Below, in pieces: positions 16,712 to 23,359 of a stretch of DNA of 64,000 bases. The stretch covers positions 1 to 64,000 of the forward strand of contig NZ_MTAW01000169.1 of NCBI RefSeq assembly GCF_002154725.1. Direction: 5' to 3'. The stretch comes from Nostoc sp. 106C (GTDB taxonomy: Bacteria; Cyanobacteriota; Cyanobacteriia; Cyanobacteriales; Nostocaceae). How positions within the stretch are numbered: the stretch's first letter is position 1; the number at the start of each line of letters is the position of its first letter. The translations under genes were made by a program, and so were the position numbers. The notes under the pieces are model-generated. The model worked only from the letters and a program-made list of their open reading frames with translations, ran no database searches and was not told the origin of the DNA.

Positions 16712-16793
16712 GGGTTGGCTCGCCTACTGGTGTGGGCAACGGTCTGTAAAACCGCCGCGTTCAGCGTTGCTGGTTCAATTCCAGCCCGACCCA
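16712..16793 (+). tRNA. tRNA-Tyr(GUA)
   Basis: Acceptor GGGTTGG/CCGACCC, discriminator A, loop CTGTAAA with anticodon GTA, long variable arm around CGCGTTCAGCG (class II, normal for bacterial Tyr), T-arm GCTGG TTCAATT CCAGC. Followed by TCA, not CCA. Confidence 0.9.
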
Positions 16794-16797
16794 TCAT

Positions 16798-16904
16798 GGA
16801 GAGATTGCTATCGGCAGGGCAAGCTGTTTGCTAAACAGTCGTGGATGCAAGTCCACTGTGTGTACCCTTCGGGAAGGCTTCGCCTACAACTCCCTCTCTC
16901 TCCG
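16798..16904 (+). tRNA. tRNA-Ser(GCU) with 23-nt T-loop insertion
   Basis: Acceptor GGAGAGA/TCTCTCC, loop TTGCTAA with anticodon GCT, variable arm GTGGA TGCAAG TCCAC, discriminator G. In the T-arm, T is followed by 23 bases (16864-16886, ACCCTTCGGGAAGGCTTCGC and CTA) before CAACT CCCTC. The 5' T-stem strand pairs poorly. Probably impaired unless the insert is tolerated or removed. Confidence 0.7.
16864..16886 (+). repeat. Short dispersed repeat inside the tRNA-Ser T-loop
   Basis: Two nested palindromes, CCTTCGGGAAGG and GGCTTCGCC. Same position in the T-loop and same first and last bases as the tRNA-Met insertion. Confidence 0.7.
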
Positions 16905-16910
16905 CCTTAT

Positions 16911-16984
16911 GAGAACGTGGTGTAACTGGATAACATCTCAGATTACGAACCTGAAGAGTGGGGGTTCAAGTCCCTCCGTTCTCG
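16911..16984 (+). tRNA. tRNA-Arg(ACG)
   Basis: Acceptor GAGAACG/CGTTCTC, loop TTACGAA with anticodon ACG (A34 normally edited to inosine), T-arm GGGGG TTCAAGT CCCTC. One mismatch at the foot of the anticodon stem. No encoded CCA. Confidence 0.88.
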
Positions 16985-16990
16985 CCTTAT

Positions 16991-17088
16991 CCCCTGGTAG
17001 CTCAGTTGGTAGTAGCGCCTGTCTGTTCGCGTAGCGTCTCCGATAGGAGAAGAACAGGAGGTCATCCGTTCAATCCGGATCTGGGGGA
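16991..17088 (+). tRNA. tRNA-Phe(GAA)-like gene with 24-nt anticodon-loop insertion
   Basis: Acceptor CCCCTGG/CTGGGGG, anticodon stem CCTGT/ACAGG, T-arm ATCCG TTCAATC CGGAT. The anticodon loop is 31 nt instead of 7. Removing 24 nt (TTCGCGTAGC...GGAG, 17025-17048 approximately) gives CTGAAGA, anticodon GAA. Other excision frames would give GTA or GTT, but those isotypes already have intact genes in the array. As transcribed it could not decode. The D-loop also has one extra base. Confidence 0.6.
17025..17048 (+). repeat. 24-nt short dispersed repeat in a tRNA anticodon loop
   Basis: Core TTCGCGTAGCGTCTCC then GATAGGAG, with internal pairing CTCC/GGAG. The reverse complement of the same core occurs at 11287-11314. 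No clear target duplication. Confidence 0.7.
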
Positions 17089-17097
17089 CTGGCACAT

Positions 17098-17169
<72 letters not shown>

Positions 17170-17177
17170 CCATTCAT

Positions 17178-17251
17178 TGCCGAGTGGACGATTTGGAAAG
17201 TCGCTGTGACTCTGAATCACGGAGAAGTTGGTTCGACCCCAACCTCGGCAA
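17178..17251 (+). tRNA. tRNA-Gln(CUG)
   Basis: Acceptor TGCCGAG/CTCGGCA, loop CTCTGAA with anticodon CTG, T-arm GTTGG TTCGACC CCAAC, discriminator A, CCA encoded. Confidence 0.92.
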
Positions 17252-17259
17252 CCAATTAT

Positions 17260-17332
17260 TGCCCTGTGGTGTAACTGGCAACATCCCTCGCTTTGAACGA
17301 GGAGATTCCAGGTTCAAACCCTGGCAGGGCAG
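17260..17332 (+). tRNA. tRNA-Gln(UUG)
   Basis: Acceptor TGCCCTG/CAGGGCA, stem CCTCG, loop CTTTGAA with anticodon TTG, stem CGAGG, T-arm CCAGG TTCAAAC CCTGG, discriminator G, CCA encoded. Confidence 0.94.
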
Positions 17333-17341
17333 CCAAATTAT

Positions 17342-17419
17342 ACTCCTGTAGCCCAATTGGAAGAGGCGGCTGTCTCAAAAACAGTCTATTTTGTACGGGT
17401 TCGACTCCCGTCAGGAGTA
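17342..17419 (+). tRNA. tRNA-Leu(CAA), short variable region
   Basis: Acceptor ACTCCTG/CAGGAGT, loop CTCAAAA with anticodon CAA, T-arm ACGGG TTCGACT CCCGT, discriminator A, CCA encoded. The variable region is only about 9 nt (CTATTTTGT) and forms no arm, unlike normal bacterial leucine tRNAs. Confidence 0.85.
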
Positions 17420-17423
17420 CCAA

Positions 17424-17497
17424 CGGGATGTGGCGCAACTTGGTAGCGCGGCAGCTTTGGGAGCTGAAGGTTGCAGGTTCAAATCCTGCCATCCCGA
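17424..17497 (+). tRNA. tRNA-Pro(UGG)
   Basis: Acceptor CGGGATG/CATCCCG, D-stem GCGC/GCGC, loop TTTGGGA with anticodon TGG, T-arm GCAGG TTCAAAT CCTGC. No encoded CCA. Confidence 0.94.
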
Positions 17498-17500
17498 TAT

Positions 17501-17574
17501 GCCCCTGTGACGTAATTGGAAACCGTCGCTCGTTTAGACCGAGTGTTTTGCAGGTTCGACTCCTGTCAGGGGTA
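17501..17574 (+). tRNA. tRNA-Leu(UAG), class-I-sized
   Basis: Acceptor GCCCCTG/CAGGGGT, stem GCTCG, loop TTTAGAC with anticodon TAG, stem CGAGT, variable region of 5 nt (GTTTT), T-arm GCAGG TTCGACT CCTGT, discriminator A. 74 nt in total. No encoded CCA. Confidence 0.82.
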
Positions 17575-17827
17575 CTGAATCTTTGTTTGTACTGCTTTCG
17601 CTGAGTGACAGACATTAGATTAGTTTTTTAGCGTGTATTAGAAACTGGAGGAATGAAAAGAAACGAAATTTTAAACAAAGAAGCCTAAATCAGGCAGTGG
17701 ATTAGCGAACACTGTTCTAACGCATTTATTTGCAGCCAACTGCACTGTAGACATAGAAAAATGGTGTAAAACTTACGGGATTGAGAAACCTTTTAGGGGT
17801 TACTGGGCTGAACATCGATCAATTCAA
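17575..17827 (+). other. Longest spacer in the array, with a possible 11-codon ORF
   Basis: No tRNA fold found. GGAGG at 17647-17651 precedes ATG 17653 of an 11-codon frame (MKRNEILNKEA, stop 17686-17688). A remnant of an inserted gene is the simplest explanation; translation is speculative. Confidence 0.3.
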
Positions 17828-17905
17828 GCTCCCGTGGCGGAATAGGTAGACGCACTCAGTTGAGCGCTGAGTTTCTTGTTACAGGTTCAAATCCTGTCGG
17901 GAGTA
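17828..17905 (+). tRNA. tRNA-Leu(GAG), short variable region
   Basis: Acceptor GCTCCCG/CGGGAGT, stem CTCAG, loop TTGAGCG with anticodon GAG, variable region about 9 nt (TTTCTTGTT) without an arm, T-arm ACAGG TTCAAAT CCTGT, discriminator A, CCA encoded. Confidence 0.86.
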
Positions 17906-17912
17906 CCAAATT

Positions 17913-17984
17913 GGGTCGTTGGCAGAGCGGATATGCAGCTGCCTTTTAAGCAGACTTATCCAGGTTCAACCCCTGGGCGACCCA
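17913..17984 (+). tRNA. tRNA-Lys(UUU)
   Basis: Acceptor GGGTCGT/GCGACCC, loop CTTTTAA with anticodon TTT, T-arm CCAGG TTCAACC CCTGG, discriminator A, CCA encoded. D-stem weak. Confidence 0.88.
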
Positions 17985-17994
17985 CCAAATACTA

Positions 17995-18066
17995 GGGCGT
18001 TTGGCAGAATGGTTATGCTCCTGATTCTTAATCAGGCTCAAACAGGTTCAATTCCTGTAGCGCCCA
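17995..18066 (+). tRNA. tRNA-Lys(CUU)
   Basis: Acceptor GGGCGTT/AGCGCCC, stem CCTGA, loop TTCTTAA with anticodon CTT, stem TCAGG, T-arm ACAGG TTCAATT CCTGT, discriminator A, CCA encoded. An isoacceptor many cyanobacteria lack. Confidence 0.88.
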
Positions 18067-18075
18067 CCAAATTAT

Positions 18076-18149
18076 GCCCCTGTAACCCAATTGGAAGAGG
18101 TGCCAAACTTAAAATTTGGAAGTTGCTGGTTCAAATCCAGTCAGGGGTA
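18076..18149 (+). tRNA. tRNA-Leu(UAA), intronless and class-I-sized
   Basis: Acceptor GCCCCTG/CAGGGGT, stem CCAAA, loop CTTAAAA with anticodon TAA, stem TTTGG, variable region 5 nt (AAGTT), T-arm GCTGG TTCAAAT CCAGT, discriminator A. The anticodon loop is uninterrupted, whereas the usual cyanobacterial Leu(UAA) gene carries a group I intron there. Confidence 0.86.
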
Positions 18150-18213
18150 TGGCTGAAATGGAAAGGGTAGTCGCTCTTTTGGATGACTACAATTTCTACT
18201 TTCAGATCCACAA
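18150..18213 (+). pseudogene. Possible tRNA remnant
   Basis: CTGAAA (18154 on) and TTTCAG (18199 on) could be acceptor strands around a stem GTAGTC/GACTAC with a 12-nt loop. T-arm and D-arm are unrecognisable. Weakly supported. Confidence 0.3.
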
Positions 18214-18215
18214 AT

Positions 18216-18289
18216 GCTGGTGTAGCTCAATCTGGCAGAGCAACTGACTTGTAATCAGTAGGTTGCAGGTTCAATTCCTGTTACCAGCT
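18216..18289 (+). tRNA. tRNA-Thr(UGU)
   Basis: Acceptor GCTGGTG/TACCAGC, D-stem GCTC/GAGC, stem ACTGA, loop CTTGTAA with anticodon TGT, stem TCAGT, T-arm GCAGG TTCAATT CCTGT. No encoded CCA. Confidence 0.94.
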
Positions 18290-18293
18290 TAAT

Positions 18294-18364
18294 GCGATCG
18301 TGGTGTAAAGGCAGCATCAGAGTCTTCCAAACTCACGGTACGAGTTCGAGTCTCGTCGATCGCT
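18294..18364 (+). tRNA. tRNA-Gly(UCC)
   Basis: Acceptor GCGATCG/CGATCGC (the 3' strand completes a HIP1-like core), loop CTTCCAA with anticodon TCC, T-arm ACGAG TTCGAGT CTCGT, discriminator T. No encoded CCA. Confidence 0.92.
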
Positions 18365-18386
18365 CTGAACCTCAAGGTTCTTAAAT

Positions 18387-18458
18387 GCGGGTGTGATGTA
18401 GTGGCTAGCATCTGAGTGCGCCACACTCAGCGCATGGGTTCAAATCCCATCACTCGCT
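18387..18458 (+). tRNA. tRNA-Gly(GCC), C33 variant
   Basis: Acceptor GCGGGTG/CACTCGC, stem TGAGT, loop GCGCCAC (anticodon GCC), stem ACTCA, T-arm ATGGG TTCAAAT CCCAT. Position 33 is C instead of the nearly universal T. Confidence 0.82.
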
Positions 18459-18463
18459 CTCGT

Positions 18464-18535
18464 AGCCCTGTAGCTCAATGGTGGAGCAACTGTCCTACAA
18501 ACAGAGGACCACAGGTTCAAATCCTGTCAGGGCTA
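18464..18535 (+). tRNA. tRNA-Val(UAC)
   Basis: Acceptor AGCCCTG/CAGGGCT, D-stem GCTC/GAGC, loop CCTACAA with anticodon TAC, T-arm ACAGG TTCAAAT CCTGT, discriminator A, CCA encoded. Confidence 0.93.
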
Positions 18536-18544
18536 CCAATTTAT

Positions 18545-18616
18545 GGGAGTGTAGCCTAATGGATAGGCATCGATCTTCTAAATCGACCAATGTAGGTTCG
18601 ACTCCTACCACTCCTG
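18545..18616 (+). tRNA. tRNA-Arg(UCU)
   Basis: Acceptor GGGAGTG/CACTCCT, D-stem GCCT/AGGC, stem TCGAT, loop CTTCTAA with anticodon TCT, stem ATCGA, T-arm GTAGG TTCGACT CCTAC, discriminator G, CCA encoded. The remnant at 16420 shares the same anticodon. Confidence 0.94.
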
Positions 18617-18622
18617 CCAAAT

Positions 18623-18696
18623 GGGACCATAGCTCAACTGGCTAGAGCATCCGCCTTGCAAGCGGAAGGTTAGGGGTTCAAATCCCCTTGGCTCCA
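18623..18696 (+). tRNA. tRNA-Ala(UGC)
   Basis: Acceptor GGGACCA/TGGCTCC with G3:T70, the alanine identity pair, and one A:C mismatch at the fourth pair. Loop CTTGCAA with anticodon TGC, T-arm AGGGG TTCAAAT CCCCT. No encoded CCA. Confidence 0.92.
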
Positions 18697-18700
18697 CTGT

Positions 18701-18776
18701 GGTGTCTGAAGCCAAAGTGGTCGCGGCGCTGGTTTGTGGAACCAGTCATTAGGGAGTTCAAGCCTCCTCAGACACC
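18701..18776 (+). tRNA. tRNA-His(GUG)
   Basis: Acceptor GTGTCTG/CAGACAC with an extra G at -1 opposite C73, the histidine identity element. Stem CTGGT, loop TTGTGGA with anticodon GTG, stem ACCAG. No encoded CCA (CCC follows). Confidence 0.92.
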
Positions 18777-18783
18777 CCTGAAT

Positions 18784-18866
18784 GGAAGATGCCGCTGAAT
18801 GGTCGGCAACCGGTCTTGAAAACCGGGGTAGGGTAATACCTAGGGGTTCGATTCCTCCATCTTCCG
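18784..18866 (+). tRNA. tRNA-Ser(UGA)
   Basis: Acceptor GGAAGAT/ATCTTCC, stem CCGGT, loop CTTGAAA with anticodon TGA, stem ACCGG, variable arm TAGGGTAATACCTA, discriminator G. A normal class II serine tRNA in size. Confidence 0.92.
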
Positions 18867-18869
18867 CCT

Positions 18870-18943
18870 TCCACCAGAAGCCGAAAAGTGAGGCGCTGTG
18901 CTGATAACACAGATATAGGAGGGGCAGTACCTCCCTGGTGGAT
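18870..18943 (+). tRNA. tRNA-Ile(GAU), atypical T-loop
   Basis: Acceptor TCCACCA/TGGTGGA, stem CTGTG, loop CTGATAA with anticodon GAT, stem CACAG. T-stem GGAGG/CCTCC closes the loop GGCAGTA instead of TTCRANY, so T54-T55 are missing. Last gene of the array. Confidence 0.75.
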
Positions 18944-19101
18944 TACCAAATGCGATCGCTTTCTCTCAGTTTTTGGTAAAGTCTGTTTGATAAGATAAAT
19001 TTCACAAACTCTCATTTATCAGATCACCCTTACAGAAGGAGTGCGAGGCTTCCCGCCTATTCAGCTAAAATCTATCCAGTGAGAGCGCGAGGCCAACGAG
19101 A

Positions 19102-19896
19102 TTGGACGACAATTATCAAACTTACTTGAATCGGGTAGCACGAATGATGCTACCAGAAGCTTACAGATCCCAAGTCCAGCATATTCAGGAGTCTTCTAAA
19201 TTTCAGCCAGATTCTGGGTTGAGGCAAGCAGTACCATTTCCCGGCTACTCGCTAATTACTCCACCTGCGGTAGAAGCAACAGAAAACTCTGCTTTATATA
19301 CCCAGTTACAAAGTTATCAACAACAATTGTTGCAGTTATCTGCCAACAGTGATTTGATTGTGCCTGTACCAGATACTAGCTTTCATTTGACGTTAGCAGA
19401 CTTGATTTGGGATAGTGCTTACCGTGACGTCTGCGAGAAAAACCCCGAATTTGAACAGCAATTACGTTCTTGCTTGGCTGAAATATTTCAGGACTATCAA
19501 AAAGCGATCGCAACCGATAATCAACCTATACATTGGCAAGTACTGGGATTGATAGTCATGCCAAGAGCTATAGGAGTTTGTTTAGTACCGCAGGATGAAA
19601 GTTCCTACGAACAGGTGATTAAATTTCGCCGCATTGTTTATCAAAATCCTCAGTTAATGGCTTTGGGTATTGAACAGCATTATCACTTCACTGCCCACAT
19701 TACCTTAGGTTATTTTGGAGAAATTTCACCCGAACTAGACCGTACAAATCTTAGTAATATGCTTTCTGAAGTGAATCAACAATGGCCGCTAGATTCACCA
19801 GGATTTTTAGTAGATCGCATTGAACTAAGAAAATTTGACGACATGACACGCTATTATCGTCAGAGCGACTGGCCGAGTTTAGTTTTTAGTCAATAG
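19102..19896 (+). CDS. 2H phosphoesterase superfamily protein (DUF1868-like)
   Basis: 264 residues from TTG 19102. Two H-x-T motifs spaced by about 100 residues, SFHLTLADL and FTAHITLGYF, define the 2H phosphoesterase fold, whose members act on 2',3'-cyclic phosphates or 2'-5' bonds at RNA ends. The DUF1868 identity fits the length and the N-terminal extension. It starts 158 bp after the last tRNA on the same strand, so it could be read through from the array or act on its products; that link is inferred from position only. Confidence 0.8.
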   Translation: MDDNYQTYLNRVARMMLPEAYRSQVQHIQESSKFQPDSGLRQAVPFPGYSLITPPAVEATENSALYTQLQSYQQQLLQLSANSDLIVPVPDTSFHLTLADLIWDSAYRDVCEKNPEFEQQLRSCLAEIFQDYQKAIATDNQPIHWQVLGLIVMPRAIGVCLVPQDESSYEQVIKFRRIVYQNPQLMALGIEQHYHFTAHITLGYFGEISPELDRTNLSNMLSEVNQQWPLDSPGFLVDRIELRKFDDMTRYYRQSDWPSLVFSQ

Positions 19897-19982
19897 TCAT
19901 TAATCAATAGTCATGAGTCATCATCCTCTAGACTTTTGACTATTGATTTAGCATAAATTCTTTAATCATTTAGACTTCATAT

Positions 19983-20762
19983 TTAATATTCTGTCTGTTT
20001 ATAAGCCAGATAAATAGCTTCTAAAAATACATCAGATGCAACACCAGCAGGTATTTGCTCTAAGTTAACAATAGCTTGAATCTGTTGGGCTAACTTTGAT
20101 GATAGTGAGGCTCTTGCCCTAGCTGACATTCCACTACGCCTTTGTAAATATTCTCGGATTACTGCAAAATCGTCTGGTAACAATGGTGATAAATCAGCAA
20201 TTCGGCTCAGTTCCTCATGGAGTGACTTTGCTTGTTCTGAGATAGTTAAAGTTGCTGAACCAATGGGTATTTGGTCTTGAATGACAATTGTACCTGCTGC
20301 AAAATCACCTAAGCGCTTTTCTTGACGACCCAACATAATTAAAAAAGCGCCGATAAACAAAAACTCGTCAATGGGACGTAACAGACCACGTAAAGCAGCT
20401 TGTTGTAATCCAATTGGTCTGCCATCATCTCTTACAACGCGAATTTTAGCAAAGCGTTTACCAAAGGTTTGCCCTTGCCATAGAGTTTCAAAAAATACGA
20501 AATAACCTGCATAAATTGCAAACGTGATGAGGAATGCGATCGCCATCATCCACAAAGCTAAAGTCGAGCCGAAAACTGTTACCCAAAAATCTGACAGTTG
20601 TACTAAAATGACCCAAAAAATAATATAAAATCCCACTAAAATTAGGGCTAAAATGTGATAATCAATTATCAAAGCCCAAGCGCGATTACCAATTCCTGCA
20701 AGGGTAAATTCTAGCTCTACACTTTCTGGGGTACGGAATTTAACACGATTAAAAAGGTGCAT
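19983..20762 (-). CDS. RDD family membrane protein
   Basis: 259 residues with an RDD domain: the signature arginine and two aspartates in GNRAWALIIDYHILA and IRVVRDDGRPIG, and three to four membrane helices (about 30-60, 75-105, 120-150). The cytoplasmic C-terminal part ends in LAYKQTEY. RDD proteins are often linked with MoxR/DUF58/SpoIIM gene groups, and this one is close to a SpoIIM gene and that cluster. Transport function has been proposed for some RDD proteins, but none can be assigned here. Confidence 0.88.
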   Translation of the reverse strand: MHLFNRVKFRTPESVELEFTLAGIGNRAWALIIDYHILALILVGFYIIFWVILVQLSDFWVTVFGSTLALWMMAIAFLITFAIYAGYFVFFETLWQGQTFGKRFAKIRVVRDDGRPIGLQQAALRGLLRPIDEFLFIGAFLIMLGRQEKRLGDFAAGTIVIQDQIPIGSATLTISEQAKSLHEELSRIADLSPLLPDDFAVIREYLQRRSGMSARARASLSSKLAQQIQAIVNLEQIPAGVASDVFLEAIYLAYKQTEY

Positions 20763-20920
20763 AAACTAATTCAAATTCGCTCATTAGAAAACGGTTATAA
20801 TCAACTACATTCATCAATCCAAAATCTATAAAAAAAGGACAAGGGCAGGAAAACAAGTAATAAATGACTAATGAAAGATACCCCTTGTGTTTTCACCCTT
20901 GACTTCAGCAGTACTAGAAT

Positions 20921-21775
20921 TTAAATTTCGCGATCGCGTAACTTCAAACCTAAGCCTTCACGACGACTCCGCAGGTCATAGTAAATAACAGCTTTGATTG
21001 TTTGCCAAAATGGAGCAATAACAGCCCCACTAGCAAAACTTAAACCCAAGACCAATAAGAAAAACAGCACAGCCGCAAAACTAGAACCCTGTTGCATCAA
21101 AGGTGTGAAGATTAACTGAATAATAGTGATTAGAATTTGAACCAAAATTTGAATGGGTATTGCGATTAAAAAAGCCACAAACCCGATCAACAAAATCCGC
21201 CACACGTAACCTTGAGTTAACTCCCAGCTACGACCGATGGTTGAGGTGGCATCAACATTATCTTCAATCGCAAGCGGCACCTCCACTAAATAAAAACGTG
21301 TCAACAGCCATAAAACCGCCACAAATGCTGCCACACCTAAAATAAAAGTGATTAAACCAACAAGCACAGTAGCAGCAGGATTTGCTTGTTGACCTATCCC
21401 ACCCACTACTACAGCCGCTAAAACTCCAACTAAGACAAATACAAACCCAACACCAAAGATAACTCCCATACCTACAATTAACATTAACAGCATCGTCAGT
21501 AAAAACTGCCATAATCGTGAATTGACATAACGTTCACCAGCAGCAATGCTTTCTGGTTGATCGACCAAATCTCCAAAAGCTAAGCGAGAAATCAGTGCTG
21601 TCAAGGCATAAAACTTTGCCCACCCATACACTGGAACTAGTATCCAAAGATAAGCTCTCAGAGCCAGTAAAAAGTATTCCTTAAGGTGAGAACGATACAA
21701 TCGTATTCCTGCACTCACGACATTTCCAACACTAAGGGGTTGCATGGGGCTGGGAGAACCAAAATCACCAGACAT
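20921..21775 (-). CDS. Multi-pass membrane protein, unknown function
   Basis: 284 residues with about six hydrophobic helices, several Gly/Val-rich (VIFGVGFVFVLVGVLAAVVVGG). The N-terminal MQPLSVGNVVSAGIRLYRSH and the block IGRSWELTQGYVWRI resemble the DUF975 / glycerophosphoryl-diester-phosphodiesterase membrane-domain proteins. No catalytic residues visible. It is divergent from the SpoIIM gene with an 79-bp gap, and same-strand with the RDD gene. Confidence 0.7.
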   Translation of the reverse strand: MSGDFGSPSPMQPLSVGNVVSAGIRLYRSHLKEYFLLALRAYLWILVPVYGWAKFYALTALISRLAFGDLVDQPESIAAGERYVNSRLWQFLLTMLLMLIVGMGVIFGVGFVFVLVGVLAAVVVGGIGQQANPAATVLVGLITFILGVAAFVAVLWLLTRFYLVEVPLAIEDNVDATSTIGRSWELTQGYVWRILLIGFVAFLIAIPIQILVQILITIIQLIFTPLMQQGSSFAAVLFFLLVLGLSFASGAVIAPFWQTIKAVIYYDLRSRREGLGLKLRDREI

Positions 21776-21854
21776 GATGTTAAATTTTCCTTGCGAGTAC
21801 GGAGATGAATTGAGGCTATCTTAAAGTACACTCAACCCAATCCTCCCAAAATTT

Positions 21855-22811
21855 ATGAATATTCAACGTTGGATAGCACGACGGGAAATAAATTGGCAGC
21901 GTTTGGATACCCTGTTACGGCAGGCAGAAAAAAAAGGATTAAAGTCACTGCGGGCATTGGAAATTCGCGAATTAGCGAGTTTATATCGTTCAGTGGCAGC
22001 AGATCTGGCACGTGCCCGTACTCAAAAAGTTGGCAATACTTTGATACACAGTTTACAATCTTTAACAACTCGCGCCTATACGCAGATTTATCAAGGTTCA
22101 CGTCGACAAGAATGGCAAGCTGTGGTGGAATTCTACAGATGGGGGTTACCAGCTGTAGTACAGCAAACATTCGCATACATCGCTGCTGCTACATCCTTAT
22201 TCTTGTTGGGGGCATTAGTTGCTTGGTGGTACACCTGGCAAGATCCAAGCTTTATGTCGCTGATTGTACCCGAAAGCTTGATTTCACGAGTGCGAGATGA
22301 TCATAAATTGTGGATGGGATCAATTGTCGGCATTGAACCTCTAGCATCCAGCAGTATTATGATTAATAATTTGTCAGTTTCTTTTGGGGCTGTTGCTGGT
22401 GGGATGACAGCTGGAGCATACACAACATATTTAATGTTATTTAATGGTTTATTGATTGGTGCTATTGGCACTTTGGTAGGTCAAAATCATCTTGCCTATC
22501 CGTTTTGGGCATTTGTGTTTCCGCATGGTTCCCTAGAATTACCTGCTATCTTTTTTGCTGGTGGTGCAGGATTATTATTAGCAAAAGCAATATTATTTCC
22601 TGGTGAATACCGTCGTCGTGATGCACTGAAATTTCATGGTTCCCAGGCGGTGCAGTTAGTATTTGGGATTGTGCCAATGTTGATACTTGCTGGTACTATC
22701 GAAGGTTTTTTCTCTCCTAATCCCAGTATTCCAGACCCTTTCAAGTATCTTGCTGGTATGGGATTATTTGTACTTTTGGTTGTGTACTGTAGGCGCAAGC
22801 ACTCCTTTTAG
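21855..22811 (+). CDS. SpoIIM (DUF95) family membrane protein
   Basis: 318 residues. The cytoplasmic N-terminal third (ARREINWQRLDTLLRQAEKKG, LYRSVAADLARART) and a membrane part with several helices (LFLLGALVAWWYTW, AYTTYLMLFNGLLIGAIG, HGSLELPAIFFAGGAGLLLAKA) match the stage II sporulation protein M family. The HGxxELPA motif is characteristic. Non-sporulating bacteria usually keep it near RDD, MoxR and DUF58 genes, as here. Biochemical role unknown. Confidence 0.9.
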   Translation: MNIQRWIARREINWQRLDTLLRQAEKKGLKSLRALEIRELASLYRSVAADLARARTQKVGNTLIHSLQSLTTRAYTQIYQGSRRQEWQAVVEFYRWGLPAVVQQTFAYIAAATSLFLLGALVAWWYTWQDPSFMSLIVPESLISRVRDDHKLWMGSIVGIEPLASSSIMINNLSVSFGAVAGGMTAGAYTTYLMLFNGLLIGAIGTLVGQNHLAYPFWAFVFPHGSLELPAIFFAGGAGLLLAKAILFPGEYRRRDALKFHGSQAVQLVFGIVPMLILAGTIEGFFSPNPSIPDPFKYLAGMGLFVLLVVYCRRKHSF

Positions 22812-23359
22812 GCTATTACTTAGCCTAAATTAGGAATTGTTTTATCGAGCAATACAGTTCAGATAAGCTTGCAAATAAAAGTTGAGATCCTATTTATTAC
22901 AAACATGAAGCAGTGATAGCTGTTTTAAATTAATTCAACTCAGAGAACTTATCAAGTAAACTATCACTTACGTAAAAGTACTGTATCAGGCTGAGTGGAA
23001 AAGAGTTATTCCAAATTGCCAAATTTAGTATTGTTGGGATTCAAAAGCGCTCTGTGAATACCTAAGAAGAAAATAATACTATTGACAGTAACTTGACATT
23101 AATAAAAATTATATTATATAAATATTTAATTTTTAATTAAAGAAATTGATAACTTCAGGATTAACCACAATAAAAATTAAGCAACATATATTCTTCTATA
23201 AATTGTAATAATACTTAGACGATCGAAAAAATACTAATGTATGAATTGAATTACAAAATAACAATGAATCTTTGAACATAAGCTGGACAAACTCATAAAA
23301 TTTCAAATATGAATTAATTATGTAAAAACTTTCTAGTTAGCTACAGTCCTCAAAAATTT
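22812..23359. other. AT-rich intergenic region, no gene seen
   Basis: About 550 bp of very AT-rich DNA before the PEP-CTERM gene, especially 23080-23340. Likely carries that gene's promoter and 5' UTR; no defined element was recognised. Confidence 0.5.

Noticed and set aside
16991-17088. Group I intron in the anticodon loop
   Set aside because: The insertion is only 24 nt and matches a dispersed repeat; far too short for a self-splicing intron.
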